Source: Kosakonia sp. H02
Lineage (GTDB): Bacteria; Pseudomonadota; Gammaproteobacteria; Enterobacterales; Enterobacteriaceae
Assembly (NCBI GenBank): GCA_030704225.1
Contig: CP131915.1
Span: 4,375,480 to 4,439,479 of the forward strand
DNA length: 64,000 nt
Direction: 5' to 3'
Numbering within the stretch: position 1 is the stretch's first letter; each line of letters starts with the position of its first letter. The notes under the pieces are model-generated. The model was not told the DNA's origin. It saw only the letters and a list, made by a program, of their open reading frames with translations, and did not search any database. Positions 17,746 to 25,535 of the stretch are shown piece after piece. Made by a program: the position numbers and the translations under genes.

Positions 17746-17822
17746 CCACTGACACGGCACAACGGCATACAAGCGTCTTAACTAATAAAGCGCGCGCGCT
17801 ACATCCAAAGCGTGTTATAGAA

Positions 17823-17853
17823 CAAGGGGTTAGCGTAATGCTAACCCCTTTTT
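17823..17853 (+). terminator. Terminator at the prophage edge
   Basis: Stem AAGGGGTTAGC-GTAAT-GCTAACCCCTT followed by TTTT. It may mark the end of the prophage or bacterial DNA next to an attachment site, but no att repeat can be identified because the other prophage end is not in the window. Confidence 0.8.
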
Positions 17854-17907
17854 TATTGGCGATGGCGGCAGAATGGCGGCAGGAAATTGCGCCCTGGCGG
17901 CAGCCAT

Positions 17908-17932
17908 AAAAAAAGCCTGCTATCGCAGGCCC
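17908..17932 (-). terminator. ogr terminator
   Basis: On the minus strand GCCTGC-GATA-GCAGGC followed by seven T, 16 bp after the ogr stop. Confidence 0.9.
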
Positions 17933-17947
17933 TGGTGAAATTATTGA

Positions 17948-18142
17948 TTAGCGCACGCTATGCGGCGGTGCTGATGGCGAAAGCGCCGGGCGAACAATAT
18001 AGCGTGCCAGTGATTCGTGAGTGACAAAGGTGCAGCCACAATTAATGTTCTGGCACTGGTGATAGCGCTCTTTGGTTTCGGAACTGAGGTAGCGGCTTGA
18101 GCGCGCGTGCGCCGCTTCCTGGCATACCGGGCAATGCATCAT
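17948..18142 (-). CDS. ogr: Late gene activator Ogr
   Basis: A 64-residue zinc-binding activator (P2 Ogr is 72 aa). The metal site is C5-x2-C8 and the later Cys pair in CQNINCGC. Ogr binds dyads upstream of late promoters and recruits RNA polymerase through the alpha subunit. It should act on the five GTTG-N14-CARC sites of this element. Last gene after D, as in P2. Confidence 0.95.
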   Translation of the reverse strand: MMHCPVCQEAAHARSSRYLSSETKERYHQCQNINCGCTFVTHESLARYIVRPALSPSAPPHSVR

Positions 18143-18220
18143 GGTGTGTTCTCCCTCGTGTTTATGCCAGTTATAATAAACCTATAACTTGCAAATACAA
18201 GTTAATGATTGCATTTGACG

Positions 18221-19321
18221 TTATCCCTGTAGCTCATACTCTGCTTCGCTGATCTTCAACTCCAGATGCAATTGAGTAATAAAACCATTGCTATCAATGC
18301 CGTGGATTACTTTCTGGATAACCCAGGGGGTCTCATCAATAATTTTTTTAAAACCTGAAACCAAAACGGGTGTTTCTGCCGAAATATCGGTGCGCCCTTG
18401 CGCCAGCGTAATGCTGAACGTTGCTGCCTTACGCTGGATCTCATTCCACTGCGCTTTTGCCGCCCGGGTGGCTTCGTCTTTTGAGGCGTAAAGGGTTGGC
18501 AGAGTAAAAACATTCTTTTTTGAGCCCGCGGTATAATCCGTTGCGTCCCCGGTTGCGCCGGTTTTGCGCGTCAACTTTATCTGTTTCGTCTGCTCTTTCG
18601 GCGTGCTGGTATCCTGCCAGCGCGCGATAACACTGCCGTAGACCTCGCGATCGGCAATGCTAAAGCTATGCGTATCGCCTTCGCTGCGGGAAATGGTCAC
18701 CGTGGACACTTTTTGGTTAGCCCGGACGCACTTCCCGGGCACAAGGAAAAACAGCGTGTCTGATTTCACCGCGATTTCTGCGCCGTTGCGTACCGCCAGC
18801 CGGGTGAGGAAAGCTGCGTCTGTCTCACTGGACTGGTCGATATGCGCAATTTTTATCGCGGCCAACTCGGGCGCGACGCTCGCCTTTAGCGAATTACGTT
18901 TGGCGATATCTTCTACGATTGCGCCAAACGTTGTGTCATGCCACGACCCGTCTTTTGCGGAATTCATAGGGCCGAGAAAATCGACACTGCGCGCGAGTAT
19001 ACTCACCTGGTCCGGTGTGCCCTGGTGCGTGACCTGGTCGACGGTAAATGTCCCCATTTCCGCCAACTCTGCCCCTTGCCAGCCAATAGCGACACCTATT
19101 TTGTTACCGCGCATCGGCATCTGGATTTCTCCGTCAGCATCATCCAGCGTCAGCGACAGCGTGTCGGTCTCAAAACCGCGATTGTCTGTGATTGTCAGCG
19201 CCATTAATCGCGGCGTTATTGTGGCGGTGATGTCTTTATCGTCGTTGTCTTTGCTGATTAGCGTCAGCGTATAGGCGGGCGTTTTCACTCCCGCCAGGTT
19301 GTTGGTGAGCGCGTCAAGCAT
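18221..19321 (-). CDS. D: Late control/tail hub protein D
   Basis: A 366-residue homologue of P2 gpD (387 aa) and T4 gp27, the baseplate hub at the tip of the tube. Typical stretches are PRLMALTITDNRGFETDTLSL (in part) near the start and QSSETDAAFLTRLAVRNGAE in the middle. Its start overlaps the end of U. Confidence 0.95.
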   Translation of the reverse strand: MLDALTNNLAGVKTPAYTLTLISKDNDDKDITATITPRLMALTITDNRGFETDTLSLTLDDADGEIQMPMRGNKIGVAIGWQGAELAEMGTFTVDQVTHQGTPDQVSILARSVDFLGPMNSAKDGSWHDTTFGAIVEDIAKRNSLKASVAPELAAIKIAHIDQSSETDAAFLTRLAVRNGAEIAVKSDTLFFLVPGKCVRANQKVSTVTISRSEGDTHSFSIADREVYGSVIARWQDTSTPKEQTKQIKLTRKTGATGDATDYTAGSKKNVFTLPTLYASKDEATRAAKAQWNEIQRKAATFSITLAQGRTDISAETPVLVSGFKKIIDETPWVIQKVIHGIDSNGFITQLHLELKISEAEYELQG

Positions 19322-19779
19322 CAGAGGGCCCCCAGCATCTTGGTGGCATCGTTGAACAACTGTTTGCCCTGATCGCCAAGATTGCCAACCATGGCGACCA
19401 GCGACTCATCGACGCGAGTGAGTTTCAGCGTGAAGTTGATTTTGCGCGGTGAACCGTCGCTGTAAAACTCAGTGCCGTTCTCGGTGACGTTGCTTATCAC
19501 ATACATGCCATAAATCACCCCCGTGCCATCGATCAGCGGCCACGCTTTGCCTTGCTCCGCCATCAGGCGAACCGCCGCCAGCGACAGCACGCCGCCGGTG
19601 AGTTCAGGAAAGAGATCGCCGCTGATATCGATGGTCTCTTCACCCGGCCCGATATATTGATATGCTGCACGTTTGCCGACGCGCGCGTTGTTCTTCCAGT
19701 TGAATGCGGAGGTGCGATTTCGGTTCTGGAACGGCAGCGTCTGCCGCATAAAAACAAAAAGCCCGAGTGCCAGCATCAT
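19321..19779 (-). CDS. U: Tail protein U
   Basis: A 152-residue homologue of P2 gpU (159 aa), a tail assembly protein with a LysM-like companion role at the hub. The opening MMLALGLFVFMRQTLPFQ and RVGKRAAYQYIGPGEETIDISG (in part) are characteristic. Stop and start codons overlap with D and T. Confidence 0.93.
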   Translation of the reverse strand: MMLALGLFVFMRQTLPFQNRNRTSAFNWKNNARVGKRAAYQYIGPGEETIDISGDLFPELTGGVLSLAAVRLMAEQGKAWPLIDGTGVIYGMYVISNVTENGTEFYSDGSPRKINFTLKLTRVDESLVAMVGNLGDQGKQLFNDATKMLGAL

Positions 19780-21482
19780 TATGCGAACCCTCCTGACGGG
19801 TTGAGTTGAGATAAATTGTTATTGCGCTTGTTATTGGCATCCTGGCGAAACAGATCCTGCAAATAGCGCTCGTTGTTACTGCCGGGAGTGACATCGCCTT
19901 GCAACGTAACGTTGTATTCCGTTTTGCTGTTATCGGTGAAGGTATGGCCGGAAGCCGGTTTTACCGCCTGGTAGTTGTTGACGGTGTTGGGCTGCACTGC
20001 GCCAAACACCGCGCCACCGGCACCAGCTTCCGTTTGCGGTTTCGGGAGTGCATTAGCCGGCTGTTTGTCGATCACACCGAGTTTCTCGAGCACCCAGTCG
20101 ATACCTTCGATCAGCAGTTTCAGTGGCTTAAACGGCAGTGTCAGCGCATCGACCAGCATCTGGCCGAAAATCGTCCCGGCGTTACCGCATTTCTCCAGCG
20201 TTTCCTGGCTGGATTTAATGGGAGAGAGAAGATTGCCGAACCACTCTCCAACTTTGCTTATTGCTTGACCAATGCCGTCGAAAAGAGGCTGGAATGGTTC
20301 AAACAATCCGGCAATCGGGGCGAACGCCGTTTTGATGCCCTCGATGACGCCACCAAAGAACGCGCTAATCGGCTCCCAGTAAGTGTAAATAGCCAGCGCA
20401 GCAGCGCCCACAAGGGCAACGATGCCAATAATGGGCAGCGTGAGCGAGCCAAGCACTGTCATGATCCCGCCGACGACGGTCGTGAAAACGCTGCCGAACG
20501 AGGTGGCGATGGTGATAAGCGTGCCGATCCCGGTAAAGACAGGCGCAATGACGCTCGCCACGGTGCCAATTGCGCCCGCAACGCCAACCACGACGGTGGC
20601 GATAAGCCCGAAGGTTTGCACCAGGCCCTGGTTGTTCTGTACCCACTGTTGCAACTGACCAAGATAACCGGTCGCGGTTTGCACCAGTTTGCGCAGCGAC
20701 GACTCCTGCGTACTGAAAATATCGACACTCAGGGATTGATACGCCGCTTGCAGTGCGTCCAGATCGGTACCGAGATTACCGCCGCTGTTCTGTACGGTCG
20801 TGACCGCCGTACCGGGCGTTGTCGGCGTTTTATTCAGCGATTGTTCATAACCCGGTTGCAGCAGTTTTTTCCCGAGGTTAAAGCCGGTGGTGGCGATGGC
20901 CATCCCGGTTTTGCCAACGGTCGAGACTTTCCCGCCGATCCCCTGAATAGTCTGCTGTGCAGCCTGGAGTTTCGCCACGCGCTTTTGCCGGTTCTCCTGC
21001 GCCAGCGATGTGCGCTGCGCGTTGAGTTGCCCGGTATTGTCTTTGATGCTGCTTTGCAGACGCTGTTTTGCCGAGGCTGGCGTGCGGGTACTGATCCCTG
21101 CCTGTTGCAGAGCCTGCCGCTGGTTTTTCACCGCCTGGCGCAGATTGTTGTGTTTTTGCGTAAGGCTACTCACGCTGTCGCGGGCTTTATTCAGTGCCAC
21201 TGTCTGCGACTGGGTTGGCTTATCGATTTTTTTCAGCTCGGAAGCCAGCGCCCGCGTACTCTCTTTCGCTGTTTTTAGCTCAAGGCTGACGGCGTTCAGG
21301 GCGTTTTTCGTCCGGGTGAAACTGTCGATCTGCGCGACCTGGCTGTACAGTCTGCGCAGGGTCGTCTGCGTTTGTTTTAGCTGGTCAGACAGCGACACAC
21401 TCGCTGTCTCCAGGTTTTTAAACGGGCGCGTCGCCTGATCAACAGCCGTGAGCAATTCCTCTAATTGTGCGCTGTTACTCAT
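19779..21482 (-). CDS. T: Tail tape-measure protein T
   Basis: A 567-residue tape measure: N-terminal coiled coil (residues 1-190, with LTQKHNNLRQAVKNQRQALQQAG), a hydrophobic Gly/Val/Ile-rich middle (about 290-370) and a Q/N-rich C-terminus. P2 gpT has 815 residues; because tape length sets tail length, this tail should be markedly shorter. A 459-codon open frame on the opposite strand is a shadow. Confidence 0.93.
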   Translation of the reverse strand: MSNSAQLEELLTAVDQATRPFKNLETASVSLSDQLKQTQTTLRRLYSQVAQIDSFTRTKNALNAVSLELKTAKESTRALASELKKIDKPTQSQTVALNKARDSVSSLTQKHNNLRQAVKNQRQALQQAGISTRTPASAKQRLQSSIKDNTGQLNAQRTSLAQENRQKRVAKLQAAQQTIQGIGGKVSTVGKTGMAIATTGFNLGKKLLQPGYEQSLNKTPTTPGTAVTTVQNSGGNLGTDLDALQAAYQSLSVDIFSTQESSLRKLVQTATGYLGQLQQWVQNNQGLVQTFGLIATVVVGVAGAIGTVASVIAPVFTGIGTLITIATSFGSVFTTVVGGIMTVLGSLTLPIIGIVALVGAAALAIYTYWEPISAFFGGVIEGIKTAFAPIAGLFEPFQPLFDGIGQAISKVGEWFGNLLSPIKSSQETLEKCGNAGTIFGQMLVDALTLPFKPLKLLIEGIDWVLEKLGVIDKQPANALPKPQTEAGAGGAVFGAVQPNTVNNYQAVKPASGHTFTDNSKTEYNVTLQGDVTPGSNNERYLQDLFRQDANNKRNNNLSQLNPSGGFA

Positions 21483-21908
21483 ATGTATTTCCGCTTCGCT
21501 GGAGCGCTTTTTCGCGCCATGTGATGAGTTCGGTCAGGCTCAGGGGGTAGAGTTCTGACGGCGGCCAGTGGAAAATCACTGCGATATCCGCCATCAGATC
21601 ATCGACCGATAGCGTGGCCGGAAAGCTTACTGCGCCGAAACTGGCGACAAAAAACCAACCACCTTGCCTGCCAGCGCCACCATATCGGCCAGATCCAGCG
21701 CCCCCACTTCCTGCTCGGTCAGAGACGGCGAGGTAATACGCGGCAGCACTTTAATCAGCGCGTCCACGTCGGCATTCGCCACCGACGCCAGGCTCAAACC
21801 GCGCAGCGCGCCTGCGTTAGGCTTCATTAGCGTTACGGTGTTAATAACCTGCTCACCGCGGTTAATCGGGGTTTGCAGGGTAATGACGTTATCAGTTTCG
21901 TTGCTCAT
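21475..21908 (-). CDS. E': Tail chaperone E+E' made by -1 frameshift
   Basis: Reading gpE into the -1 frame at the slippery T-TTT-TTG gives an extension through DDLMADIAVIFHWPPSEL to a TAA that overlaps the T start. P2 makes exactly this E+E' product by programmed frameshifting at the same heptamer; it acts as a chaperone for the tape measure. No separate start is needed for E'. Confidence 0.88.
21627..21908 (-). CDS. E: Tail assembly protein E
   Basis: A 93-residue homologue of P2 gpE with the motif LRGLSLASVANADVDALIKVLPR (in part) and C-terminal GKVVGFLSPVSAQ. The codons GGT TTT TTG in that tail carry the frameshift site. Lies between FII and T as in P2. Confidence 0.93.
   Translation of the reverse strand: MSNETDNVITLQTPINRGEQVINTVTLMKPNAGALRGLSLASVANADVDALIKVLPRITSPSLTEQEVGALDLADMVALAGKVVGFLSPVSAQ
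21648..21654 (-). promoter_or_regulatory. -1 ribosomal frameshift site
   Basis: TTTTTTG on the minus strand in the zero frame T-TTT-TTG, 18 bases before the E stop (P2 uses the same heptamer). Confidence 0.88.
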
Positions 21909-21969
21909 GGGATCCTCATCATTGCGTTAGCAGGGGGAGTCCCGGCCAGCGAGGCTGACCGGGTGGGCA

Positions 21970-22488
21970 TTACAGGCCGATATTGCGGCGGTGCTGCTCG
22001 AGACGGTCGACGCCGTTGACTTTTTCAACCATGTTGACGGTGTCGATTTCCACCAGTTCCTTGCCGTCCATCGTCAGCCTGAAGTAGCTGCACACGACGG
22101 AGATTTTCGACTCGGTATCTTCACCCGGTTTGTTTTCGCCAGTGTCGATCTCTTTCTGGCGGCCACGCATGACCACTTCAACGGCCACCGTTTCGCCGGT
22201 GTCGTCGCGCTGGTAGGAGCCGGCAAAGCGAATCGGTACCGCATCCGCAGTGGTTGCGCCGTACAGTTCCCAGATGGCGGCATCCGGGAAGCCGCCCAGC
22301 GACCACTCCATCGACAGCGCGTCGTCATCGAGCCCCATATCAATGGGCGCGACGCCGTTCATGCCTGCGCCGCGGTAGTTTTCCAGCTTGCGGGTCAGCT
22401 TCGGCAGCGTGATGGATTTTGCGATCCCCTGATAGCTGTAGCCATTGAGGAACACGTTCATATATTTGAGTTTTCGCGGCATTGCCAT
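21970..22488 (-). CDS. FII: Major tail tube protein FII
   Basis: A 172-residue tube protein, same length as P2 gpFII, recognised by MAMPRKLKYMNVFLNG and SITLPKLTRKLENYRGAGM (in part). Polymerises as the rigid inner tube inside the contractile sheath. Confidence 0.95.
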   Translation of the reverse strand: MAMPRKLKYMNVFLNGYSYQGIAKSITLPKLTRKLENYRGAGMNGVAPIDMGLDDDALSMEWSLGGFPDAAIWELYGATTADAVPIRFAGSYQRDDTGETVAVEVVMRGRQKEIDTGENKPGEDTESKISVVCSYFRLTMDGKELVEIDTVNMVEKVNGVDRLEQHRRNIGL

Positions 22489-22500
22489 GTATCAGGTTCC

Positions 22501-23682
22501 TTAATTGCTGTTGACCGAGGAGACCAGGTTCGCCAGGTACTTATCGGTAATGCGCTGGCGTAAGGTCAGGTTTTCCAGTGGCGGCACCGGGGTATAGTCG
22601 TAATCGATATACAGTTTCCCGGCTTTCAGGGTCTCGGCATCGTTAGCTTCCTCGTCGAACCAGCAGGTCGCATCCACGATATAACCGTTGCTTTTCAGCT
22701 CGCGGAATTTCGCATTAATGCCATCGATGATGTCGCGGATAAGCGTTGCAGTGATCGGTTTATCCACCGCCCACATATGCGCATCAGCCATGGTGTCGGC
22801 GATAACCTGCGCAGTACGGGTGTAGTTTTCAAACAGAAACAGCGGATCGTCCGAGCAAGTGCGGTTGCCCCAGAAGCGGAAGCCGTCTTTGCGGATAAGC
22901 GTTGTGACGCCTGCTTCGTTCAGCAGATCGGCATCGGTGCCGGATTCCTGCAAATCCCAGAAAACCGGGGTGCTGATGCCGGTGACGCCATTAACGCCGA
23001 CGTTAGACAGGGTTTTGTGCCAACCGGTTGACTGGTCGATAGCGGCGCGCAGGCCAAGTGCGCGGGCGGTGGAGTAAGCAATTGCCGTTGCATTCGCCGC
23101 CGTGTCCCAGGCGAGGAAGTCCGGCCAAATTACCATCAGCTCACGCTGACTGAAGTTCTCGCGATACGTGATAGCTTCGGAAATGGTTTTGCAGCCCCAG
23201 GCGCTGACGTAACCGAAGGCACGCAGTTTCTGGCAAATGGGCGCAAGCGCGGTGGCAACTTCAAGGGAATCCAGCCCCGGTACGCCGAGGATACGCGGCT
23301 TAACGCCGGTTACTGCTTCGGCGGTCAGCAACGCTTTCAGGCCGGTGTATTTACCGTTTTCGTCGGTGGTGCCGATGATGTTGGAAATGGTTTGTGCCGG
23401 TGCGTCATCGCCTGTGCCTTCAGCGACGCGGACCACAACGATAACCGGTTTTGCCTGGTCGGCAATGGCTTGCAGGGACGCCGCCAGCGTGCCTTGTTTG
23501 CCCGCTTTGGCGATAGCGCTCTGGACGCTGGTAATCAGTACCGGTTCATTAAGGGGGAACATCTCAACATCTGCATCGCTGGCGGTACATACCATGCCGA
23601 CAATGGCGGTTGAGACAGTGGAAATGACGCGTGTGCCGTCGTTGATTTCGACGACCTGGACGCCATGATGGTAGTCACTCAT
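22501..23682 (-). CDS. FI: Major tail sheath protein FI
   Basis: A 393-residue contractile sheath protein (P2 gpFI 396 aa), beginning MSDYHHGVQVVEINDGTR. Contraction of the sheath drives the tube through the target envelope. The leader holds one of the five Ogr-type sites. Confidence 0.95.
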   Translation of the reverse strand: MSDYHHGVQVVEINDGTRVISTVSTAIVGMVCTASDADVEMFPLNEPVLITSVQSAIAKAGKQGTLAASLQAIADQAKPVIVVVRVAEGTGDDAPAQTISNIIGTTDENGKYTGLKALLTAEAVTGVKPRILGVPGLDSLEVATALAPICQKLRAFGYVSAWGCKTISEAITYRENFSQRELMVIWPDFLAWDTAANATAIAYSTARALGLRAAIDQSTGWHKTLSNVGVNGVTGISTPVFWDLQESGTDADLLNEAGVTTLIRKDGFRFWGNRTCSDDPLFLFENYTRTAQVIADTMADAHMWAVDKPITATLIRDIIDGINAKFRELKSNGYIVDATCWFDEEANDAETLKAGKLYIDYDYTPVPPLENLTLRQRITDKYLANLVSSVNSN

Positions 23683-23752
23683 CCGTTTAACTCCGTGGTG
23701 TTGGGGTGAGTGCTATTTTCCTGGGTGGCGAAGCCGCGCGCTATTTGTCGGG

Positions 23753-23774
23753 GTTGGGGCGCGGCTGAAACAAC
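23753..23774 (-). promoter_or_regulatory. Candidate Ogr-type site before FI
   Basis: GTTG-N14-CAAC, 70 bp before FI. Downstream lie AAATAGCG and GGAAAATAGCAC, both also present at similar spacing in the fibre-2 leader, so the promoter core is shared too. Confidence 0.6.
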
Positions 23775-23785
23775 AGCGGAAGATA

Positions 23786-23810
23786 AAAAAAACGGGCCGA
23801 AGCCCGTTTG
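23786..23810 (-). terminator. Terminator after fibre gene 1
   Basis: On the minus strand AAACGGGC-TTCG-GCCCGTTT followed by T-rich sequence; same core as the terminator after gene I. Confidence 0.88.
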
Positions 23811-23812
23811 GG

Positions 23813-23848
23813 TTACTCTGGCTGCGGGGGCATCAGGTATGCCGTCAT
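23813..23848 (-). pseudogene. Remnant 3' end of a tail-fibre assembly gene
   Basis: The last bases read (M)TAYLMPPQPE-stop, with the terminal QPE-stop and the downstream hairpin equivalent to the end of the intact tfa gene (WPTQPE-stop, then hairpin). The rest of that tfa copy is gone, leaving fibre gene 1 without its own chaperone. Confidence 0.5.
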
Positions 23849-24897
23849 TACGCAGCCCTAACTATGTAGTTAAACGCGATGTTCGCGGGTCTGACTTTCA
23901 TTGACACATATGCTCCATTGGCCATCATACTTGCGCCTGTTCCCGTCGAATATCCAATGCCCGGGAGATTTTCTACGCTCTCGCCTCCCAATAACTCCCG
24001 CATCGTATTGGCGTTGTCATCCGTATTATTAACCAGTGTGACGAGAGCCGTTGATGTTTTGGTCGGATCGCCCATGCCAACAATGGTTGCAGATTGAGAA
24101 GAGAGTAACGCCCGACCAGGATCCATTTCCACACCACCCCAGCCCCGAATGAATTGCCCTCGTAGGTCAGGAAGAACAAGTTTGGGATAGGCCAGAGCCA
24201 GTTTCGGATATTGCGCGGCGGTAAAGGCCGCGCCGTTACATTGCAGCCAACCGACTGGCGGCGTAGCTGTTGGCCATGGAACAGGTACGCCAACCGGAAG
24301 TGCTGAACCTTCTCCTAATCCCAAATGATTTAATGCCGCAGCTACCGCATCACTTCCTGCATCGGCAATCTCTTTAAGGGCTTGCGCAATTTGCAAATAC
24401 TGACTGTGCGGGTTGGCCGCTTCGAGGTGGTTGCTCAGCAACTCGTCGGCATATTTACGTGTCGCCAGCACCACCGACGGGTCGATTTTCAGCGTCACCG
24501 CTGAGGTTGATGACACCACTAACGCCATACGCAGCGTTTGCGTGCGGGCGCTGCCTTCGAGCAGCAATGGTTTGTAGGTTTCCGGGCAGTTGGCGACGGC
24601 AATCAGTACACCATCCGCATCGTACAGGCCGATTTCACGGATCCAGAACCCGCCTTCGTTTTCCGGGATTATCTGCTCGGCAATAATTTGATTCGCGTCA
24701 TTAGGATCGACCGACAGCATATTCAACAGGGCAATACGCTTCTGGTTAACCAGTTTTGTCTGCGCTGGATCGGGAGTCGGGAGGCTGCCGTTACCGTCAC
24801 CGGCGGCCATATGGGTCAGGTTAAGCTGCGTGCCGAGCGCGGTGGCGTTCGCCAGTTTCGCGGCTCCTTGATTGGTCAGGATGGCAAAATATTTCAT
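23848..24897 (-). CDS. Tail fibre protein 1 with collar domain (H-like)
   Basis: A 349-residue fibre. Residues 1-190 (MKYFAILTNQGAAKLANATALGT, PENEGGFWIREIGLYD) are the baseplate-binding part of P2 gpH-type fibres. Residues about 205-349 form a phage tail-collar domain (GWLQCNGAAFTAAQYPKLA, LPDLRGQFIRGWG, ending AFNYIVRAA) that probably carries receptor specificity. Much shorter than P2 gpH (669 aa). The N-terminal half is nearly identical in pattern to fibre 2. Confidence 0.9.
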   Translation of the reverse strand: MKYFAILTNQGAAKLANATALGTQLNLTHMAAGDGNGSLPTPDPAQTKLVNQKRIALLNMLSVDPNDANQIIAEQIIPENEGGFWIREIGLYDADGVLIAVANCPETYKPLLLEGSARTQTLRMALVVSSTSAVTLKIDPSVVLATRKYADELLSNHLEAANPHSQYLQIAQALKEIADAGSDAVAAALNHLGLGEGSALPVGVPVPWPTATPPVGWLQCNGAAFTAAQYPKLALAYPKLVLPDLRGQFIRGWGGVEMDPGRALLSSQSATIVGMGDPTKTSTALVTLVNNTDDNANTMRELLGGESVENLPGIGYSTGTGASMMANGAYVSMKVRPANIAFNYIVRAA

Positions 24898-24977
24898 AGC
24901 TATGCGTTCACTCTCAGGTTATCGATTGAGTAAACGATATTGTCTGACGGCGTTTGGGGCGGAGGCTATTGGGCAGG

Positions 24978-24999
24978 GTTGGCTGCAAGCCAGGACAAC
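24978..24999 (-). promoter_or_regulatory. Candidate Ogr-type site before fibre 1
   Basis: GTTG-N14-CAAC, 80 bp before the fibre start, followed by CAATAGCC and ACAATATC at the places of the AAATAGCG and AAAATAGC boxes of FI and fibre 2. Confidence 0.55.
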
Positions 25000-25079
25000 C
25001 TGCGGGACAATGCCTGATGGCGGCTTCTCTTAGCAGTCATGTGGAAGCGGTAGGCCGGATACACGCAGCGCTGCCCGGC

Positions 25080-25102
25080 AAAAAAACGGGCCGTAGCCCG
25101 TT
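25080..25102 (-). terminator. tfa terminator
   Basis: Minus-strand ACGGGCTACGGCCCGT hairpin with TTTTTT tail, directly after the tfa stop. Confidence 0.88.
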
Positions 25103-25106
25103 AAGT

Positions 25107-25535
25107 TTATTCTGGCTGTGTGGGCCAGGTGATATCGGGGGCGGAAGAAGTATCGGTTGCGAGCAGCGCGTCCAGATAATCCAGCCACTGTTCATATTGC
25201 TTCAGTTCGACATCTATGAGCCTTCCGATTGCGGCTTTTCCTGGCCACTGCTTACCATTCATGTATTCGTTTGCCTGATTAACCAGACTCTGTTTACGCG
25301 CTTCAGCCGCTACCCGTAATTCCTCTGGGGTGGGCGACGGGAGATCTCCCCACGATGGAAAACCGTCATCGCCAACGGTTCTTATTTTGTTCGCTGGTTG
25401 CGGCCCCATGAATTTGGTAACTATTTCATCGTCAATAAGGATCGCGTCAGAAAAATCCCATCCTTTTTCTTCGTACTGCTCTTTCATCTCATTGAGAAAG
25501 AAAACATTATTTTTTGCTGACCATAAATATTTCAT
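25107..25535 (-). CDS. Tail fibre assembly chaperone
   Basis: A 142-residue Caudo_TAP/tfa-type protein: an N-terminal domain (MKYLWSAKNNVFFL) and a helical C-terminal part with ARKQSLVNQANEYMNGKQWPGKA. Such proteins help fibre folding and trimerisation (P2 gene G position). Its ATG directly follows the fibre-2 TAA, so the two are coupled. Confidence 0.92.
   Translation of the reverse strand: MKYLWSAKNNVFFLNEMKEQYEEKGWDFSDAILIDDEIVTKFMGPQPANKIRTVGDDGFPSWGDLPSPTPEELRVAAEARKQSLVNQANEYMNGKQWPGKAAIGRLIDVELKQYEQWLDYLDALLATDTSSAPDITWPTQPE

Noticed and set aside
19899..21278. A 459-codon open frame on the plus strand
   Set aside because: It is antisense to tape-measure gene T, whose match to P2 gpT is clear; Gln/Arg/His-rich low-complexity translation is typical of a shadow frame.
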